In this document: one piece after another, positions 27,703 to 36,007 of the stretch
How positions within the stretch are numbered: the stretch's first letter is position 1
How the letters are laid out: every line of letters begins with the position of its first letter
Assembly (NCBI RefSeq): GCF_015223105.1
Contig: NZ_JADFTZ010000001.1
Span: 124,001-188,000 of the forward strand
DNA: 64,000 bases
Origin: Flavobacterium proteolyticum
GTDB lineage: Bacteria > Bacteroidota > Bacteroidia > Flavobacteriales > Flavobacteriaceae
Direction: 5' to 3'
The notes under the pieces: generated by a model
The model's database searches: none
What the model was told of the DNA's origin: nothing
The model's input: the letters and a program-made list of their open reading frames with translations, nothing else
Position numbers and translations under genes: made by a program

Positions 27703-28011
27703 ATGGGAATTTTAGATTTTTTAGGATTAGGAAGTAAAACAAATGATGTACAAGAATATGTTCAAAAAGGCGCTATTATTTTAGACGTAAGAACGCCAGA
27801 AGAATTTAGAGAAGGGCACATCAAAGGTTCAAAGAATATTGCTTTACAAGTATTAAGCGGAAATATTGAAACCATCAAAAAATGGAACAAACCGATTATC
27901 GCTTGTTGTCGTTCAGGAATGCGAAGTGGTCAAGCTACTTCGATTTTACAACAACACGGAATTGATTGCATCAACGGTGGTGGTTGGCAAAGTTTAGAGA
28001 GTAAATTATAA
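27703..28011 (+). CDS. single-domain rhodanese-like sulfurtransferase
   Basis: 102 residues, cytosolic, no signal peptide. It carries the rhodanese core: ILDVRTPEEFREGHI (about 26-40), GSKNIAL, and the active-site loop CCRSGMRSGQA. The second cysteine (about C69) is the expected persulfide carrier, in the six-residue loop C-R-S-G-M-R typical of sulfurtransferases. It could donate sulfur or relay it; the partner is unknown. It has a -7 box TATCTTTG at 27676-27683 and a strong terminator after it, so it appears to be transcribed alone. Confidence 0.9.
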   Translation: MGILDFLGLGSKTNDVQEYVQKGAIILDVRTPEEFREGHIKGSKNIALQVLSGNIETIKKWNKPIIACCRSGMRSGQATSILQQHGIDCINGGGWQSLESKL

Positions 28012-28015
28012 TAGA

Positions 28016-28044
28016 AAGTCCCGATTGAATCGGGATTTTTCTTT
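28016..28044. terminator. terminator between convergent rhodanese and lipoprotein genes
   Basis: TCCCGA at 28019-28024 pairs with TCGGGA at 28030-28035, loop of 5 nt, with TTTTTCTTT after it on the plus strand. On the minus strand the T-tract is weaker (CTTTCT). Confidence 0.85.
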
Positions 28045-28048
28045 ATCG

Positions 28049-28492
28049 CTATTGAATCACTACATCTGTAAAACTACCATAAATTCTAGTAAGTCCTGTA
28101 CCTGATCTAAACGCTTCAAAAGTACCGGATAGTTTTCCATTGGCATTAGAAGTTATTACAACTTGTCCTCCAGTTGCCACATACATCGGATTAACACCTG
28201 TGTAAGTAAAAAAAACACTAGAATTGTCAATAGTATAAGTTCCCGGACTTGCTGCTGTTAAGTTAATTTCGAATAGCGTAACATTGTTAGCATCTTTTGC
28301 AATTAGCGTATTAAAAGCAGCTGTAAAATAAGCACTATTAGCATAATTTATTGGCGCATCTACAAGATTTTCTCGCCAAACAAAACCTGATGGGCCTGGT
28401 GAAGTATCGTTATCATTTTCCTCGTTATCATTAGAACAAGAAGTTATTACCATTGTAAAAAGTATTAGTAAAATTTGAATTCCTTTTTTCAT
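28049..28492 (-). CDS. small lipoprotein of unknown function
   Basis: 147 residues. The N-terminus MKKGIQILLILFTMVITSC is a lipoprotein signal with an ITSC lipobox, followed by an Asp/Asn/Glu-rich linker (SNDNEENDNDTSPGP), which in Bacteroidota often accompanies surface-exposed lipoproteins. The rest is beta-rich (TLFEINLTAASPGTYTID, GKLSGTFEAF). It resembles the small DUF-type lipoproteins whose beta-sandwich ends in G-x-F-x-x-F/V, but I do not recognise a named family. It lies 12 bp after the ELWxxDGT gene and is presumably its operon partner under the dyad promoter at 30296-30343. Confidence 0.85.
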   Translation of the reverse strand: MKKGIQILLILFTMVITSCSNDNEENDNDTSPGPSGFVWRENLVDAPINYANSAYFTAAFNTLIAKDANNVTLFEINLTAASPGTYTIDNSSVFFTYTGVNPMYVATGGQVVITSNANGKLSGTFEAFRSGTGLTRIYGSFTDVVIQ

Positions 28493-28504
28493 AAGTATAA
28501 ATTT

Positions 28505-30280
28505 TTATTTTTTTAGAATTTTTAAAGTTTTGGTTTGTTGATTTACAGTTTGAATATGTATTAAATAAACTCCAGATTGCAAGGCTGACAGATCCATTTC
28601 ATATTGAAGCACATTACACTTTTGTTTCAAAATTTGTTTTCCATCTAATGAAAATAATACAATCTCATTTATTGCGTCATTTGCAGTAATAAAAATCTTG
28701 TCAGTTACTGGGTTGGGATACACTTTTAAGGGTTTATCATTAAAGTCATCTAACCCGAGTGCAGTATTTGTTAACCTCCACAACTCACCTGTACTTCCTA
28801 ATGTTGTTCCGCCTTTAAAAAACATACTACCATTATAAACTTCCAGTTCTTTGGGAATAACGGTTAATGCTGTCGTTGACTGTATAGATGACGAATTTAA
28901 ACTTGAATTTCTGGCTACATTTACAGTCCCTGCTGGAGTTCCATCTGTTACGGATAAACCCACATAACTTGGATGAGAATTTGTTTTCATAAAATACAAT
29001 TGATTATTATAAACAATGGAAACAAAACCTAATCCAAAAGAATTATCAAAATAACTAATATCAGTTGAGGGCTTATTTAAAACCACAGAAAGTGTCTCAG
29101 TAATAGGATTAAGTTTGTACAAAACTAATTTATCATTGTGATTTCCATTAACATCACCAATACTTCCTTGAAAATACAATTCATTATTATAATTTCTCAT
29201 CTCATTGAACGGTGTATCATCTGAAGTACCTGTATCGCCATAAAAACCTGGACATCGATGTAAATACGTAACATTTCCATTAGTATCTACTTTCCATATT
29301 CCTTGATTGTAAGCATTTGCTCTACTTCTGGCATAAACAAATAACTTATCATTTGCAACAGTAAATCCTGTAGCTAAACCTAAATCTCCCACTAATGAAG
29401 TTCCTGCACTTGTTCCATCTGTTGAAAACAGCGTATAATTTGCATAATATCCGTAAGGATAAGTAGTTACATAAGGCATACAAGCAAAATATAGTTTATT
29501 ATTAAAAACTTTCATAGGAGTATAAAGATAATTGCTACCAGAATAAAAGGCTCCGTTTCGATCAGATGTAGTACTTGCATAACCATCTAAATCTACTACT
29601 TTAGAAGTACCAGCTGTTGTACCATCTGTGGAGTACAGCTCAAAACCAGTTGTACCATCATTGGCGACAAAATAAAGTTTATTATTAAACACTGTAAAGT
29701 TTGGATTGTACTGAAAATAAGTACTACCCGCCGTTCCTGGATTGATGTCCTTTAATAAAGTTGTTCCTGCTTGTGTACCATCTGTAGACCAAATTTCTTG
29801 TCCATAAGTTGGATTTGTTGCAATAAAATATAACCTGCCATTAAACTCTTTAAAAAATCTAATATTATTTAAAAAAGTGTTTTGGAATACTTTTACAGTT
29901 CCTGCGTTAGTTCCATCTGTAGACCAAAGTGAATTTGGGGTTTGATTGTAGACATCATCTGAAGCTGTAAAAAACAGCTTACCATTAAATACACCAGTTC
30001 TATTTTTAAATTCCTTAGGATCTTCTATTGCTGCTTCAAACGCATTTGAAGATAAATAAGTTCCCACTGATGCAATTTCTTTGACTAAAGTTGTAGTTGT
30101 ACCATCAAAAGCAAATAATTCTCTACCATGAGTGGTAGATGTAGCAATAAATAAAAGTTTTCCATTTAATGGAACAAAACCAACTGGTTTTTGAAGACCA
30201 GCTGCCCCTGGAGTAACTTCAATGGTTTGACTAAAAATAGAACTTGAACAAACCAATAAAAAAAGTAAAAATGATTTCAT
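28505..30280 (-). CDS. secreted ELWxxDGT-repeat protein with type A T9SS sorting domain
   Basis: 591 residues with a signal peptide ending IFSQ. The body consists of ELWxxDGT-type repeats: ELFAFDGT, LWSTDGTNAGT, EIWSTDGTQAGT, ELYSTDGTTAGT, LFSTDGTSAGT, each followed by a beta blade with NKLYF. These are predicted to build a beta-propeller-like surface protein. The C-terminus (VYPNPVTDKIFITA...LKILKK) is a type A sorting domain (TIGR04183-like), so the protein is exported by T9SS and probably anchored. It heads a two-gene unit with the lipoprotein at 28049. Its promoter carries the degenerate member of the local dyad family (30326-30343). Ligand or substrate unknown. Confidence 0.9.
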   Translation of the reverse strand: MKSFLLFLLVCSSSIFSQTIEVTPGAAGLQKPVGFVPLNGKLLFIATSTTHGRELFAFDGTTTTLVKEIASVGTYLSSNAFEAAIEDPKEFKNRTGVFNGKLFFTASDDVYNQTPNSLWSTDGTNAGTVKVFQNTFLNNIRFFKEFNGRLYFIATNPTYGQEIWSTDGTQAGTTLLKDINPGTAGSTYFQYNPNFTVFNNKLYFVANDGTTGFELYSTDGTTAGTSKVVDLDGYASTTSDRNGAFYSGSNYLYTPMKVFNNKLYFACMPYVTTYPYGYYANYTLFSTDGTSAGTSLVGDLGLATGFTVANDKLFVYARSRANAYNQGIWKVDTNGNVTYLHRCPGFYGDTGTSDDTPFNEMRNYNNELYFQGSIGDVNGNHNDKLVLYKLNPITETLSVVLNKPSTDISYFDNSFGLGFVSIVYNNQLYFMKTNSHPSYVGLSVTDGTPAGTVNVARNSSLNSSSIQSTTALTVIPKELEVYNGSMFFKGGTTLGSTGELWRLTNTALGLDDFNDKPLKVYPNPVTDKIFITANDAINEIVLFSLDGKQILKQKCNVLQYEMDLSALQSGVYLIHIQTVNQQTKTLKILKK

Positions 30281-30295
30281 AATGATTATTTTTTA

Positions 30296-30343
30296 CAAAT
30301 ATCATCCAATTTAAAAAGTCAATCAATTAGCCGAAAAGCGTAT
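30296..30343 (-). promoter_or_regulatory. dyad-type promoter 6: operator 30326-30343 and -7 box 30296-30303
   Basis: On the minus strand ATACG is followed by 8 bp and CTAAT, the most degenerate copy of the ATACG-N8-CGTAT dyad. TTG follows directly, then a 20-bp spacer and GATATTTG (7 of 8 to TAnnTTTG). The 22-bp distance from dyad to -7 box is the same as at four other copies. The ATG at 30280 is 16 bp further. Confidence 0.55.
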
Positions 30344-30358
30344 TTTTAAGTTATAAAA

Positions 30359-30853
30359 CTAAATTGTGCTCTCAGCAAAACGAATGACAACCTTGTTGTT
30401 TGAATACAACAATACAGTAACTAAAACCTTAAAAGTGGTATTTTGCAATTCTATTTTTCTTGTCACACCATTTTTTTTATCTTCCTCAGTTATAAGGGTG
30501 GATTTGTTCTTACTATCGATTCTATATTTTATTATTTTTGACGACATAAAAGCAGCATTTATTTCATCCATAAACGCTTCAGAACCTTTTTTCTGATATT
30601 CTGATATTGCATAATAAGTGGCAAAGTCGTTATACAATAAAGTTTTGAAATCTTTAATCTTCAATTTCGATTCATTAATTTCATATCGTGTACCTTTTTC
30701 TACACCCAAATTTTTACCCTGTTTCTTGTAGAAATTTGTTGTAATAAATGTTTCAACTTCGGTGTTAAATTTGACATCCAATTGTTGTGCCTGAATTGCT
30801 ACAGAATTTAGACCAATCAGGAAAATAACAAAAGACAATAGTTTTGATTTCAT
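30359..30853 (-). CDS. secreted/periplasmic protein of unknown function
   Basis: 164 residues with a signal peptide ending AIQAQ. The mature part is alpha/beta (FNTEVETFITTNFYKKQG, DEINAAFMSSKIIKYRID) and ends in beta strands (FKVLVTVLLYSNNKVVIRFAEST). I do not recognise a family. It is the last gene of the five-gene operon reading down from 35299, 13 bp after the YD-like gene 30867-31634. Its position next to that family is the only hint of function. Confidence 0.75.
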   Translation of the reverse strand: MKSKLLSFVIFLIGLNSVAIQAQQLDVKFNTEVETFITTNFYKKQGKNLGVEKGTRYEINESKLKIKDFKTLLYNDFATYYAISEYQKKGSEAFMDEINAAFMSSKIIKYRIDSKNKSTLITEEDKKNGVTRKIELQNTTFKVLVTVLLYSNNKVVIRFAESTI

Positions 30854-30866
30854 ATTTAGTTTTTTT

Positions 30867-31634
30867 TTAAAATTTATATTGATATTCTATAATCGTATAT
30901 AATAAATTATCATTTGTATTAATATTGGTTTGAGTGAGATATCCGTTTGCATCATATTTATTGAAATATAAAGTGACAGGCTCTCTCACTTCTGTTAAAT
31001 TCCCTTTATCGTCGTATTTTTTAAACAATTCAAAAGGTTGTTTGCCTGTTACATCAGATTTAGAGCCAATTTGCAAGTTGTTTTCATAATAATATTCGTC
31101 TATAATATGATCTTGTGTTGTATATTTAAATTCAACTCGTTTGGTATACTTGTTTTTTGAAGTATAAATAAAGTCCTCTTGACATGAAACAAAACCATCA
31201 TTTTCTTTAAAGATTTTGGTTTTTAGAGTACCATCAGTATTATATTTGAAGAGCATTAAATTGGTAACCACATTTTGATCTAAGGCCTTTATTTCTTGCA
31301 ACTGCTGCTTTTTATTGTACGAATACATTTCTGTATAAACTAAATCCGCGTCAATTGCCTCGTATTTCATTAGTTTTTCATTTTCATACGTATAGGTAAA
31401 CTGCCTTGCAGTTCCAATATCATACGATTCTGTTTTACTTTGTAAAAGATTATTTGAAAAAAAATAACTTGTTTTTTTAAACCATTTTTTATCTCCTGTT
31501 ACACGATTAATTTCGTATTCGTTTACTTCTACTTCTTTAACATTGTTAGGAAATTTAAATTCTGAAGTTTTATAGCTTTCTTGAGCATGAATCTTCATCA
31601 AGAAAAAAAGAAAAAAAATTATTTTAGTTTTCAT
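30867..31634 (-). CDS. secreted YD-repeat-like protein (family copy 1)
   Basis: 255 residues with a signal peptide ending KIHAQ. The body is built of short repeating beta hairpins of the YD/RHS style, with tyrosine-rich turns: FTYTYENEKLMKYE, MYSYNKKQQLQEI, FKYNTDGTLKTKI, FKKYDDKGNLTEVRE and YFNKYDANGYLTQ. It is one of six paralogues in the window (others at 32933, 38102, 38914, 40236, 41546), all opening with a Q-E...(T/Y)-K-(S/T)-x-(D/E)-F motif after the signal peptide. There is no RHS core or toxin tail, so it is not a polymorphic toxin. Function unknown; periplasmic or secreted. Confidence 0.8.
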   Translation of the reverse strand: MKTKIIFFLFFLMKIHAQESYKTSEFKFPNNVKEVEVNEYEINRVTGDKKWFKKTSYFFSNNLLQSKTESYDIGTARQFTYTYENEKLMKYEAIDADLVYTEMYSYNKKQQLQEIKALDQNVVTNLMLFKYNTDGTLKTKIFKENDGFVSCQEDFIYTSKNKYTKRVEFKYTTQDHIIDEYYYENNLQIGSKSDVTGKQPFELFKKYDDKGNLTEVREPVTLYFNKYDANGYLTQTNINTNDNLLYTIIEYQYKF

Positions 31635-31648
31635 ATTTGTTTGTTTTT

Positions 31649-32896
31649 TTATCTGTCGTTACCTTGAGCGTCAATATCATATTCAACAACGTTTAATTTA
31701 GAACCATTAAAAGGATACATTACACTTTGTTGTGTGGCTCTTTCTCTAAATTCAACCTGCACAATTAATTCTGGATTTTGCCATCTTTTGATCAACTTAT
31801 TTTTAAGCGCTTCATAATCTGGATCTGCGACATCGGTAATATGATAAATTCGAGCATTCGCCACATCCTTTCCACCAATATTTTTTTGATATAAAATAAT
31901 GGCTCCTTTATAAGTAAAGTCTCTAATAGGATTAATTTTTGAAAATATTTTTAAACTTATACTTTTAGACCTACTGTTTTCATGATATTCCAAAACTTTC
32001 TCTTTATTAGCATTATAATAAATTACGCCATTTACCTGATCTTTAACCAATTTATCTTGCGCATACTTTTTAGATTTCCAATTGTATTCTTTGGCTATTT
32101 GTGTGATATGAGGAAGCAAAATACTATTAAATTGTTTTTCTTTTTCACTACCAATTGGAATATAATCTACATAATAATATTCATCTGAAAAAAGCTCTTT
32201 AAGAATGAAACTATAATTGGCTTCATATCGAACTATATGCCCTTTTTCATCGTCAAAAATCCCTTGATTTACATCATAAATAGTGGTATCATAGGCTCGA
32301 GGACTTTTAACAGAGGTTCTTATTTTCTCAAAAGAATGAGCTGCATCACTTAAAATCAAGTTTACATTTGAAACTAACGAACTTTTCGATGAAACTGCTG
32401 TTGCTACTTCAGCTGTAGGTTTTCGGTATAAAACATCTGTTATTAAGAGCAGCATTTTATCTTCTTGTATCACGATAGTAAAAACAGGTAAGCTCTCTTT
32501 ATTTTCTATTGCCGTAAAACTGAAATTTTCCTCTTTTCCGTAAGACACTACTTGAAGTTGATTTTTAGCAGCAATTTCTTCAAACTGTTTGACACATTTT
32601 TGCACTTCCTCATGAATATAAACTTTAGTATTGTCGTTGTAACTCCATGCTACAAAAAAGGAAGTTACATTTTGTGCTTTATTTTTTACAATTTGAACCT
32701 CACCATATTTTACATCAATTCGCCCTGTATATTTTTCAAAATCTTCAGAATCTTCTAGTAAATTACCTTTGAAATTAGCAAACTGATTGGGTGCCTCTTT
32801 CCAAATTTTTGAAATCATAGATGATACTTCTTTTTGACCAAATAAGGAGGTATTGCAAAACAGCAATAAAAAAAGAACTGTTCGAATATATTTCAT
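31649..32896 (-). CDS. secreted/periplasmic protein of unknown function (415 aa)
   Basis: 415 residues with a signal peptide ending SLFGQ. Segments such as EKYTGRIDVKYGEVQIV, NVTSFFVAWSYND, GAIILYQKNIGGKDVANARIY and ELIVQVEFRERATQQSVMYPFNG suggest alternating beta domains, with a central part (FSDEYYYVDYIPIGSEKEKQF) of mixed fold. No family recognised. It sits third in the operon 35299-30359, 14 bp before the YD-like gene 30867 and 36 bp after 32933, so it is very probably made together with them. Confidence 0.75.
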   Translation of the reverse strand: MKYIRTVLFLLLFCNTSLFGQKEVSSMISKIWKEAPNQFANFKGNLLEDSEDFEKYTGRIDVKYGEVQIVKNKAQNVTSFFVAWSYNDNTKVYIHEEVQKCVKQFEEIAAKNQLQVVSYGKEENFSFTAIENKESLPVFTIVIQEDKMLLLITDVLYRKPTAEVATAVSSKSSLVSNVNLILSDAAHSFEKIRTSVKSPRAYDTTIYDVNQGIFDDEKGHIVRYEANYSFILKELFSDEYYYVDYIPIGSEKEKQFNSILLPHITQIAKEYNWKSKKYAQDKLVKDQVNGVIYYNANKEKVLEYHENSRSKSISLKIFSKINPIRDFTYKGAIILYQKNIGGKDVANARIYHITDVADPDYEALKNKLIKRWQNPELIVQVEFRERATQQSVMYPFNGSKLNVVEYDIDAQGNDR

Positions 32897-32932
32897 AACT
32901 TGTGATTTAAATAAATTTTTTTTTTAGTAGTA

Positions 32933-33766
32933 CTATTTTATAAATTTTCTAATAGTTTCTAAATTAAAATCTGAACTTCCTTGTTTTGTACCGTCCTCAT
33001 ACTTTATTTCTGTAAAATAATAATAGGTCTCTACTTGATTTTGAGAAGTAGATTGATGCAACATTTTAAAAATAGTATTTCCTTTCTTATCAAAAACAAA
33101 TTCATTTTTATAGGCCATTCCATTAAAAATCAGTTGGATTTGATTTCCCTTTTTATCTAATTTATACGATTCTACTCTTGTGTTCCCATCAGTAGTAATG
33201 GTCGATTCAGTCAACATGTTTTTTTTGTAAGTATTTTTTATTTCACTTATTATTTTATCTGGATTGTCATATACAGAATAATTAGTTATTTTTTCGACAA
33301 AATCATCTTTTGATTGATATTCAATATCTACTTGTTGAGACTTAACTGCTTTTCCATTTCTGTATTTACTTCTATCAATAGAAATCAATCGTCCTGATTC
33401 GTCATATTTGCCATTTGCAACTCTTGTCCACCCTTTTAACAAACCATCTATTTTATCATTTTTATAAACAACTTCATAGTTACTTTGGGAATCTTTTATA
33501 TTTGTTAAGACATTATCCTTGTAACTGTAGCTTGCAACAAAATAATTAATAACTTCATCTTGCAGCATTCCCTTGTAAAAAGTCATTGTAGTACATCCTC
33601 TTTCTTCACTTTTGTTTTTGGTTTCATCATAAACAAAGATTTTAGTTGTAATTGAAACCACATCCTTACTCAAATTAAAATCTTTTGCTTCATATTTTAC
33701 AATTTTTTCTTGAGCATTTGTTATCCATTGAAGCAATAACATAATTAAAACAAACTTACTTTTCAT
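32933..33766 (-). CDS. secreted YD-repeat-like protein (family copy 2)
   Basis: 277 residues with a signal peptide ending TNAQ. It shares the family opening (KIVKYEAKDFNLSKDV) and the repeats (FVYDETKNK, GKYDESGRLISID, YKLDKKGNQIQLI, EFVFDKKGNTIFKM). It closes with FTEIKYEDGTKQGSSDFNLETI, the same phrase seen in the copies at 38914, 40236 and 41546 (KITYxDGTxxGST). It therefore equals the N-terminal half of those longer paralogues. Second gene of the operon starting at 35299, 57 bp downstream of the first. Function unknown. Confidence 0.8.
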   Translation of the reverse strand: MKSKFVLIMLLLQWITNAQEKIVKYEAKDFNLSKDVVSITTKIFVYDETKNKSEERGCTTMTFYKGMLQDEVINYFVASYSYKDNVLTNIKDSQSNYEVVYKNDKIDGLLKGWTRVANGKYDESGRLISIDRSKYRNGKAVKSQQVDIEYQSKDDFVEKITNYSVYDNPDKIISEIKNTYKKNMLTESTITTDGNTRVESYKLDKKGNQIQLIFNGMAYKNEFVFDKKGNTIFKMLHQSTSQNQVETYYYFTEIKYEDGTKQGSSDFNLETIRKFIK

Positions 33767-33823
33767 TTTTTTTATTTTTTTTATACAATTAAATTACGTG
33801 GTCTAATGAAAGATATTTTTTCA

Positions 33824-35299
33824 TCAGTTTGCTATTTTTATTAATTCATCTACCAAATCTCTTTGAATTTGATTGGCATCTACTGTGTATGATTTACTTG
33901 TTGGATTGAAAGTACTATTCTGTTTAAAAATCTCATCTGTAACTGATTTAAACTCTTCAGGACTAGCAGTTTCTTTAAAATGTTTCATAGACTTTAATGC
34001 ATTTTCGGCACCCACATAATAAGATGGTAAATGATCTATAAAATATAAAGTAAATGCCGTGTTACACCCTTTTTCTAACATACTATTAGCATAATCTAAT
34101 ATTTTGTTTTTACTAGAATCTGTATAACCCAATTCATCCAAGTAAAACATATAAGCTCTGATACTATTTTTATCGCAGAGTGCTGCTAAGGGCTTAAAAA
34201 ATTTAAACTTAGGATTATTTTTATCAAATGAGGTATAATAAGTACTATAAATTGTTCCTTTTCCTCCTGAATTTAATACTTTAAAGTCGTCTAAAAGCAC
34301 CACTTCCATAGGCTCTAAACCATACCGATCACATAATTCAAGAATACCTTCAAGTGTTTTGCTTTTTTCAGAATATCCAATGAGACCAAATTTAATATCC
34401 TTTATTTTTTCATCGTTTTTTTTATGTCTTTTTTCCCATTCTTTAGAACTGGCTTTTTCATTATCCCTTTTAAATATAATATTGCCGTGCTCAATTGGAT
34501 TGTAATTTCCTTCGATTAAACCTTTCATAAGCATTAAAACCGTTTCAGGATATTTTTGGTCTAAATACTGATACAAATCATAATATTTATCATAATTACC
34601 AAACAAAATTTTGGAATCGTTTCGACTATTATAAAAATTCACAAAAAGAGTAATAAATGCATTATCTATTTTTATTTCTTCCTGTGGGAATCGCTTTTGA
34701 AGCTGAAACACATATTCTAAATTTTGATTGGCATTCAAACCTTCTAACGAACTTAACTTCAATATTTTGCTTAAAAGTTCATCTAATCCGGCTGTATTTA
34801 TAGTCTTTTCGACCTCAATTAAGGCTAATAATTCGGTCATTTTTTGTTCATAATTAGGTTTTAAAACCCCATTACTCATTAATTCAAACTTAATATAAGT
34901 ATCTCTTTCTGCTGTACTCATTGGAATTCCATTTTCTGCTACATACGAAATAGCTTTATGGGCTGTTGCTCGATAAACAGATTCTTCAACTTCTCGATAT
35001 TTTTCCCATTTCTCACGTTGTTCTTTTTCTAATTTCTCTTGTTGCTTTAAAAATGCTTGAACTTCAATGTTTTTTTGTTCGCGCTCGCGTTTTGCGCGTT
35101 CTTTTTCTGCATCCTTTTCAGATTTATAATCATACAAAACACTTGATGAAAATCTGGGTGAATTATTCGTATTATTCCTCCTACTAATGTACTCTTGAAT
35201 ATCACGAGATTCTCTTCTAATCATATCCGTATAATCAGCATACTGCGCTTGTGTAGTACCAAAACAAAATAAAAGCAAAATAAAAAACTTAAAATGCAT
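33824..35299 (-). CDS. secreted/periplasmic coiled-coil and helical-repeat protein
   Basis: 491 residues from ATG 35299; the longer frame from 35344 is rejected because it would put extra residues ahead of the signal peptide (MHFKFFILLLFCFGTTQAQ) and start inside a terminator. After the signal peptide comes a highly charged coiled coil (about 55-105, KSEKDAEKERAKREREQK), then a helical region resembling TPR/SEL1-type repeats (NAFITLFVNFYNSRND, YQYLDQKYPETVLMLMKG, RAYMFYLDELGYTD). No family recognised. It heads the five-gene operon that includes two YD-like genes, with the perfect dyad promoter at 35321-35368. Confidence 0.8.
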   Translation of the reverse strand: MHFKFFILLLFCFGTTQAQYADYTDMIRRESRDIQEYISRRNNTNNSPRFSSSVLYDYKSEKDAEKERAKREREQKNIEVQAFLKQQEKLEKEQREKWEKYREVEESVYRATAHKAISYVAENGIPMSTAERDTYIKFELMSNGVLKPNYEQKMTELLALIEVEKTINTAGLDELLSKILKLSSLEGLNANQNLEYVFQLQKRFPQEEIKIDNAFITLFVNFYNSRNDSKILFGNYDKYYDLYQYLDQKYPETVLMLMKGLIEGNYNPIEHGNIIFKRDNEKASSKEWEKRHKKNDEKIKDIKFGLIGYSEKSKTLEGILELCDRYGLEPMEVVLLDDFKVLNSGGKGTIYSTYYTSFDKNNPKFKFFKPLAALCDKNSIRAYMFYLDELGYTDSSKNKILDYANSMLEKGCNTAFTLYFIDHLPSYYVGAENALKSMKHFKETASPEEFKSVTDEIFKQNSTFNPTSKSYTVDANQIQRDLVDELIKIAN

Positions 35300-35320
35300 A
35301 ATAACAGAATTAAAATTTGT

Positions 35321-35368
35321 TAAAAATAAATGGAAAGTAAACAAAAAAAAATACGCCGTTTGGCGTAT
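35321..35368 (-). promoter_or_regulatory. dyad-type promoter 1: operator 35351-35368 and -7 box 35321-35328
   Basis: 35351-35368 is a perfect 18-bp dyad ATACG-CCGTTTGG-CGTAT. On the minus strand a 22-bp gap leads to TATTTTTA (7 of 8 to TAnnTTTG). The ATG at 35299 lies 22 bp further. TTT, not TTG, abuts the dyad. The same dyad lies right after the regulator gene's stop codon and also forms a terminator-like hairpin. Confidence 0.6.
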
Positions 35369-35371
35369 TTA
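35343..35371 (-). terminator. terminator-like hairpin after the response regulator gene
   Basis: Reading the minus strand, AAATACGCC pairs with GGCGTATTT around a 4-nt loop, followed by a run of T's (35343-35350). It begins at the stop codon of the gene 35369-36007. The stem is the same DNA as the operator dyad at 35351-35368. Confidence 0.75.
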
Positions 35372-36007
35372 AATAAGTCTATTTTCTCGTGCTTTTTGAA
35401 TGAGTTCTATTCTGTTGTGTGCTTGAAGTTTTCGATAAATATTTTCAATATGTTTTTTCACGGTAAAAAAAGAAACATTCAAGTTACTTGCAATATCTTT
35501 ATTTTTTAGTCCTTTAGATAATTGTTCTAATACTTCTATTTCTCTTTCTGAAAGCTGAATAACTTCTTCTGATTTAGAAAAGTCTACTGGATTTTTTAAC
35601 AACTTTAATGTTTTCATTGCTATTGAAGGTGTCATTACAGCTCCTCCTTTTAAAATATCGCGTATTGCTTCAATCAATTTTTCTGAATCAACATCTTTAA
35701 GCAAATAACCATCAGCACCTGCTTTAATTGCATTAAAAATATTTTCATCGTTGTCAAAAACAGTATTAATAATGATTTTAATTTGAGGATACTTCGTTTT
35801 TATTTCTCTTGTTGCTTCTATACCATTAAGAATAGGCATTTCTATATCCATGAGAATAACGTCTAAAGTATTATTAACCTGAAGTAAATCTATAATTTCT
35901 TTACCATTAAAAGCTTTGTATTTAATTAATATTTCAGGATTGTCTAATTTTTCAATTATAGTTCGCATTAAAAAAGTATTATCCTCAACAATGGCTATTT
36001 TAATCAT
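35369..36007 (-). CDS. response regulator, NarL/FixJ (LuxR-type HTH) family
   Basis: 212 residues: a receiver domain (1-120) with the acidic pair E8/D9, phospho-acceptor D54 in ILMDIEMP, T82 and K104 (YLLKD), then a LuxR-type helix-turn-helix (about 150-205: LSEREIEVLEQLSKGLKNKDIASNL, TVKKHIENIYRKL). It is the cytosolic partner of the kinase encoded just upstream; the ATG overlaps the kinase stop by 4 bp (ATGA), so the two are translationally coupled. A close paralogue lies at 43901. Likely activates or represses the dyad promoters of this region (inference). Confidence 0.93.
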   Translation of the reverse strand: MIKIAIVEDNTFLMRTIIEKLDNPEILIKYKAFNGKEIIDLLQVNNTLDVILMDIEMPILNGIEATREIKTKYPQIKIIINTVFDNDENIFNAIKAGADGYLLKDVDSEKLIEAIRDILKGGAVMTPSIAMKTLKLLKNPVDFSKSEEVIQLSEREIEVLEQLSKGLKNKDIASNLNVSFFTVKKHIENIYRKLQAHNRIELIQKARENRLI

